From Emydura subglobosa (Eukaryota; Chordata; Testudines; Chelidae): 64,000 nucleotides of DNA. Both the position numbers and the translations under genes were made by a program. Below are positions 61,190-64,000 of this stretch, piece after piece. Every line of letters starts with the position of its first letter. The first letter of the stretch is position 1. Location of the stretch: contig ML680037.1 of assembly GCA_007922225.1 (NCBI GenBank), positions 5,603,947-5,667,946 on the forward strand, read 5' to 3'. The notes under the pieces are model-generated. The model did not search any database and was not told where the DNA came from. It was given only the letters and a program-made list of their open reading frames with translations.

Positions 61190-61475
61190 ACATAAGAATG
61201 GCCAAACTGGGTCAGACCAATGTCCATCTAGCCCTATAGCCTGTCATCAGACAGTGACCAATACCAGGTGCTTCACAAAAAATGAATAGAACAGGTAATT
61301 ATCAAGTGATCCATCCTGTCACCCATTCCCAGCCTCTGACAAACTACAATCTCTGCCTATTCTGGCTAAGAACCTTTGATGGACCTATCCTCCACACATT
61401 TATCTTGTTTGTTTTTGAACCCCCCTTATAGTCTTGGCCTTCACAACATCTCTGGCAAGGGGTTCCACAGGTTGA
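61190..61475 (-). mobile_element. CR1 LINE 3' end nested in the L1
   Basis: ACATAAGAATGGCCAAACTG, GGTCAGACCAATGTCCATCT, AGCCCTATAGCCTGTC, GAACAGGTAATTATCAAGTG and GGACCTATCCTCCACACATT are the reverse complement of a turtle CR1 subfamily 3' end, 5' truncated near 61475. The minus-strand L1 block QVKHS ends at its right edge and the block with EAALSRPVTTYEKL starts at its left edge, so the CR1 landed inside the L1. No target duplication is visible, as usual for CR1. Confidence 0.88.
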
Positions 61476-62210
61476 ATGTTTGACTTGTAAATATTGAAAA
61501 TGAGGGTTCTTTATATTGTTTATATACCACTTGATATGATTTCAAATCAGGACTCAGGAACAGCTGTCAGAAATGAGTAATCTCAGTTCTTAGCACAAAA
61601 AATAGTCACTTTGTTATTTCCTAGGGATAAATTCCTGATTATTAATTAAAGTAGCTAAGGGAGAGGGCCTCAGAGACAGGAATTTAGAAAATGTGTCTGA
61701 AGCTGCTATGATGGTCTGGATGAATGGGTGAATTTTTTAAATTTTTTTAATTTTTGGTGACCTACATTTCTTTAACCCAACAATTACTATAAATAGTTAT
61801 ATTTGGGCTCCAGTTTTATTTGAGTTTACCCAGAGTTTGGATGGTCTACTGTTAACCAAGTTGATCACATCTTTTAATTGTGATGCATAAGAAGCCAAAT
61901 TAGGGAAAGGTAGTCCATCCCACTTAGTAGACTTATACAAATCTTTAGAACTCACCTTTGTCTTTTATGTTTCCTTATGAATTTCAATAAGACATCCTGC
62001 CATGTTTTTAATGTCATGTCAGAGGTACCAAGAGGGATGCAATGAAACAAAAATATTAATTTTGGGAGGACATTCATCTTTAACAAGACTTCCCTACCTA
62101 GGCAAGACATATCATATTTGTACCATTCCTCCAAGTCTTTTTACTTTATTCCACATTGGAGGATAATTTACTTTAAAAAGATTGTTTTGCCACAATATTT
62201 ATTCCTAAAT

Positions 62211-62305
62211 AAAGGGTTCGGGGCGGGGACAACCATTTGTTGTCAGCTACATAAATATAAATGGGTAAAGGAATCGGTAAAATATTTAGGAATAAATATT
62301 ATGGT
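62211..62305 (+). mobile_element. Inverted 5' segment of the L1
   Basis: On the plus strand WVKESVKYLGINI reads as L1 ORF2, opposite to the rest of the L1. The word ATTTAGGAATAAATATT (62284-62300) is the exact reverse complement of 62194-62210, so the YLGINI codons occur once in each orientation, 73 nt apart. An inverted upstream piece whose outer end lies just at the break of the main segment is what twin priming produces during L1 integration, here with a 17-nt overlap. Confidence 0.75.
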
Positions 62306-62308
62306 GGT

Positions 62309-62332
62309 TTTTTTTTGTTTTTTTTTTTTTTA
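62309..62332. repeat. T-rich run
   Basis: T9-G-T14 next to the outer end of the inverted L1 segment. It may be the T-rich target favoured by L1 endonuclease, or an unrelated run. Confidence 0.7.
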
Positions 62333-62498
62333 AGGGAAGTGAAAGAATTGCCTAGAGTAAGCCAGTATCTTTAATTAACATCCATCTCTTTCCCTTCCCA
62401 GAAGTTCCTGACACTTTTCTGCTCCAGTAAGGCTCACATCATTCTTCATCCTGCGTTCCCCCCTCCCCAACCTTTCAGTTTTTGAAAGGGAAAAGGAA

Positions 62499-62803
62499 GG
62501 TTACTTATCTTACCGTAATTGTTCTTTGCGATGTGTTGTCCCTATGTGTATTCCACTGTAGATGTGTACATGTGAGAAAGTAAGGTTTTTCCACCAGCAG
62601 TGTTTGTTAGTGCCTCCTTGTGGGCTCTGTGCCTCCTTCTGTTCTGAACAGAGGGCATAAGGGGAGGCATGGACCAACAGATTGGTCTCTCCATATTACC
62701 TTCTCTACTATGAATCACTCTAGGAAAGGATCTGAAGCAGAGGGGAATACAGATAAGGAAAAACACATCTCAAAGAACTCCAGTTACTGTAAGGTAAGTA
62801 ATC
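62499..62803. mobile_element. Inverted terminal repeats of the DIRS-type element
   Basis: GGTTACTTATCTTACCGTAA...TTCTTTGCGATGTG (62499-62535) and CACATCTCAAAGAACTCCAG...AGGTAAGTAATC (62764-62803) are inverted copies, with one 3-nt gap and about 80% identity. Farther in, ATGTGTTGTCCCTATGTGTA (62531-62550) is repeated in direct sense as GTGTTGATCCCTATGGGTAT (62817-62836). Palindromic and direct repeats around the 3' end fit the split inverted terminal repeats and internal complementary region of DIRS retrotransposons, which circularise instead of using LTRs. A MITE derived from such ends is an alternative. Confidence 0.62.
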
Positions 62804-62853
62804 TTCTTTTCTTTAAGTGTTGATCCCTATGGGTATTCCACTGTGGGTGACTC

Positions 62854-64000
62854 TCAAGCATTATTCATTGAGGAGGAACCATGCAGTGCACCACACACTG
62901 CAGGACTACTGTACCAAAAGAGGTGTCTGCTGAAGAAGCTTAGACCTGGCTGTAATATCTTGTAAAGGCATGTACACGGTATGCAAACCCATGTTGCCAC
63001 TCTACAGATCTCTAGGAGTGAAACACCCTGAAGATGAGCCACTGAAGTAGCCAGCGGTCTGGTTGAGTGAGCACTCCCACTTTGAGGTGGAGGACTCTCA
63101 TAGCAAAGCAGGATGCAACCTGAAATCCATTTAGAAAGTCTCTGGGAGTAGATTACTTCTTCTTTCATCTGCTTGACACTGGAAACCACGAGTCAGAGAT
63201 TTACCTTTGCAGGTAGCAAGCTAAGGCCTGACAGACACCCAGGGAATGGAGCTTCCTGTCTTCTCTGGTGACATGGGTGGAATACAAATAGGGGTATGGC
63301 CTGATTTATGTGAAATTCAGGAAGAACCCTTTGAATGAACTTGGCTTGTAACCTCAAAGAAACCGTATCCTTGTGGAAGACTGGGTAGTGAGGGACCTCC
63401 ATAACAGTGAGCTCACTTTCACTCTTGGTAGAGGCGATAGCAGTCAGGAAGTCCACCTTCATAGACAGATGAAGACCTGAGCAGAAGGCTAACAGGTTGA
63501 ACAGAGGATTCGTGAGTACTGATAAAACTAGACTGAGTTCCCAAGCAGGCATTTGTTTCAGTAATGGAGATAAAGTTTTTGAAAGGCCTTTCAAAAATCT
63601 TATGTGCACCGTGAAGTGAAATGAGTGAAGTGAATGAAGACTGACAAGTTCTCCACCATGGGATGGAAAGCATTGATTGCTGCCAAATGTACACACATTG
63701 AGTTGAGAAGTAGCCCTGACCTCTTAAGGGAGAAGAGGTAGTCCAAAATAATCAGGATCTCTGAGTCCTCTGGAGGTACTTGACTATTTTAGGACCAGAC
63801 AGAAAATATCTTTCATTAAGCTGCATAACATTTTCTCAGATATTTCCTGCTACTACTGAGGATGGATTGTACCTCCCCCAAACATGACCTTTCTAAACTC
63901 ATCATCCATCCAAATACCAGCTGTCAAGTGGACGGATGCTGGGTTCAATGGATCATCTTGTCTTTGTCTCAGATCAGCAGGTTAACAAATGGCTGGATTT
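62854..64000 (-). pseudogene. DIRS-type tyrosine recombinase, decayed, cut by window edge
   Basis: The minus strand reads as the tyrosine recombinase that DIRS retrotransposons use in place of an integrase. From high to low coordinates: a decayed N-terminal DNA-binding part (about 63700-63850, frameshifted); IRFLKGLSKTLSPLLKQMP (about 63590), WELSLVLSVLTNP, VDFLTAIASTKSESEL (about 63440); FHKDTVSLRLQ and FHINQAI (about 63300); then, after one in-frame TGA at 63193-63195 in the same frame, QRLSKWISGCILLCYE (about 63130), AHSTRPLATSVAHLQGVSL and ICRVATW, ending CLYKIL. The HSTR block carries the catalytic H-x-x-R and CLY is the likely tyrosine; the first catalytic Arg (TSARR block) appears lost as ASTKS. 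RT and RNase H would lie beyond 64000. Confidence 0.8.

Larger units (their letters stand above)
59300..62210 (-). mobile_element. L1 LINE ORF2 3' part, decayed and interrupted
   Basis: The minus strand reads as the C-terminal third of L1 ORF2. In order, from high to low coordinates: YLGINI at about 62200; WYKYDMSCLGREVLLKMN and LPKLIFLFHCIPL (62050-62130); a GLPFPNL block; PHFQYLQVKHS (about 61490); the segment NKKIDLDEW (about 61000); WHLSPVKIHHIF and CWRNC (60850-60900), the usual W.LTPVKL...CWRC block; and AARLCIAHYWK (about 60630). Stops and frameshifts are scattered, so it is dead. It is cut by a CR1 at 61190-61475 and by a solo LTR at 59461-60529, with L1-like sequence resuming on both sides. 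The 3' boundary near 59290-59400 is uncertain because no clear polyA tail was found. Its 5' end carries an inverted segment. Confidence 0.82.

Noticed and set aside
59281..62345. TTTTTTTAAGAAGATGAAAG and TTTTTTTAAGGGAAGTGAAAG as target duplication of the L1
   Set aside because: The matches are imperfect and T/A-rich, and the first copy is not followed by the expected poly-T of a minus-strand L1, so it is likely chance.
1..64000. CRISPR arrays, tRNA or rRNA genes, bacterial operons, riboswitches
   Set aside because: No regularly spaced identical repeats, cloverleaf genes or operon-like coding runs were seen. tRNA-like boxes are only those in MIR SINE heads.

Overview
This is a 64 kb stretch of AT-rich vertebrate nuclear DNA in which I find no host protein-coding gene, no tRNA or rRNA gene, and no bacterial-type feature. 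Almost everything that can be identified is an interspersed repeat. The mix is CR1 3' ends, MIR-like CORE-SINEs and L2 tails, L1, a DIRS-type retrotransposon, several solo LTRs, hAT-like MITEs and many fold-back repeats. That points to a reptile, most likely a turtle. The lineage call rests on my memory of repeat families, not on a database search. None of the open frames looks like a conserved host exon, so this is probably an intergenic desert or a very long intron.

Layout. 1-5 kb: unremarkable AT-rich DNA ending in a fold-back repeat. 5.16-6.30 kb: a probable solo LTR with a TATA box and a polyA signal. 7.9-9.1 kb: two L2/MIR-type tails. 13.8-14.4 kb: a second LTR-like element. 17.3-18.9 kb: two MIR-like SINEs, one carrying a hairpin insertion, then an element with 30/35-matching terminal inverted repeats. 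20.1-20.4 kb: a 322-bp hAT MITE with an 8-bp target duplication. 22.0-22.7 kb: a decayed L2-type LINE endonuclease domain. 23.8-24.6 kb: a CR1 fragment, followed by a short retroposed repeat with a perfect 15-bp target duplication. 27-34 kb: LTR fragments, including an 1130-bp solo LTR that holds a degenerate minisatellite. 35.8-46.1 kb: CR1, MITE, L2-tail and MIR copies and a 70-bp tandem repeat. 53-58.7 kb: another MIR with an insertion at the same internal site, a tandem pair of hairpins, more CR1 and L2 tails, and fold-backs.

The richest part is 59.3-64 kb. A minus-strand L1 ORF2 remnant is interrupted by a 1069-bp solo LTR (5-bp target duplication TGTAC) and by a nested CR1. Its 5' end carries an inverted L1 segment with a 17-bp overlap, which fits twin priming. 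Immediately beyond lies a DIRS-type element whose decayed tyrosine recombinase reads on the minus strand and runs off the window edge.

The elements do not form a working system. They record successive insertions whose order can partly be read from the nesting: L1 came before both the LTR and the CR1 inside it.
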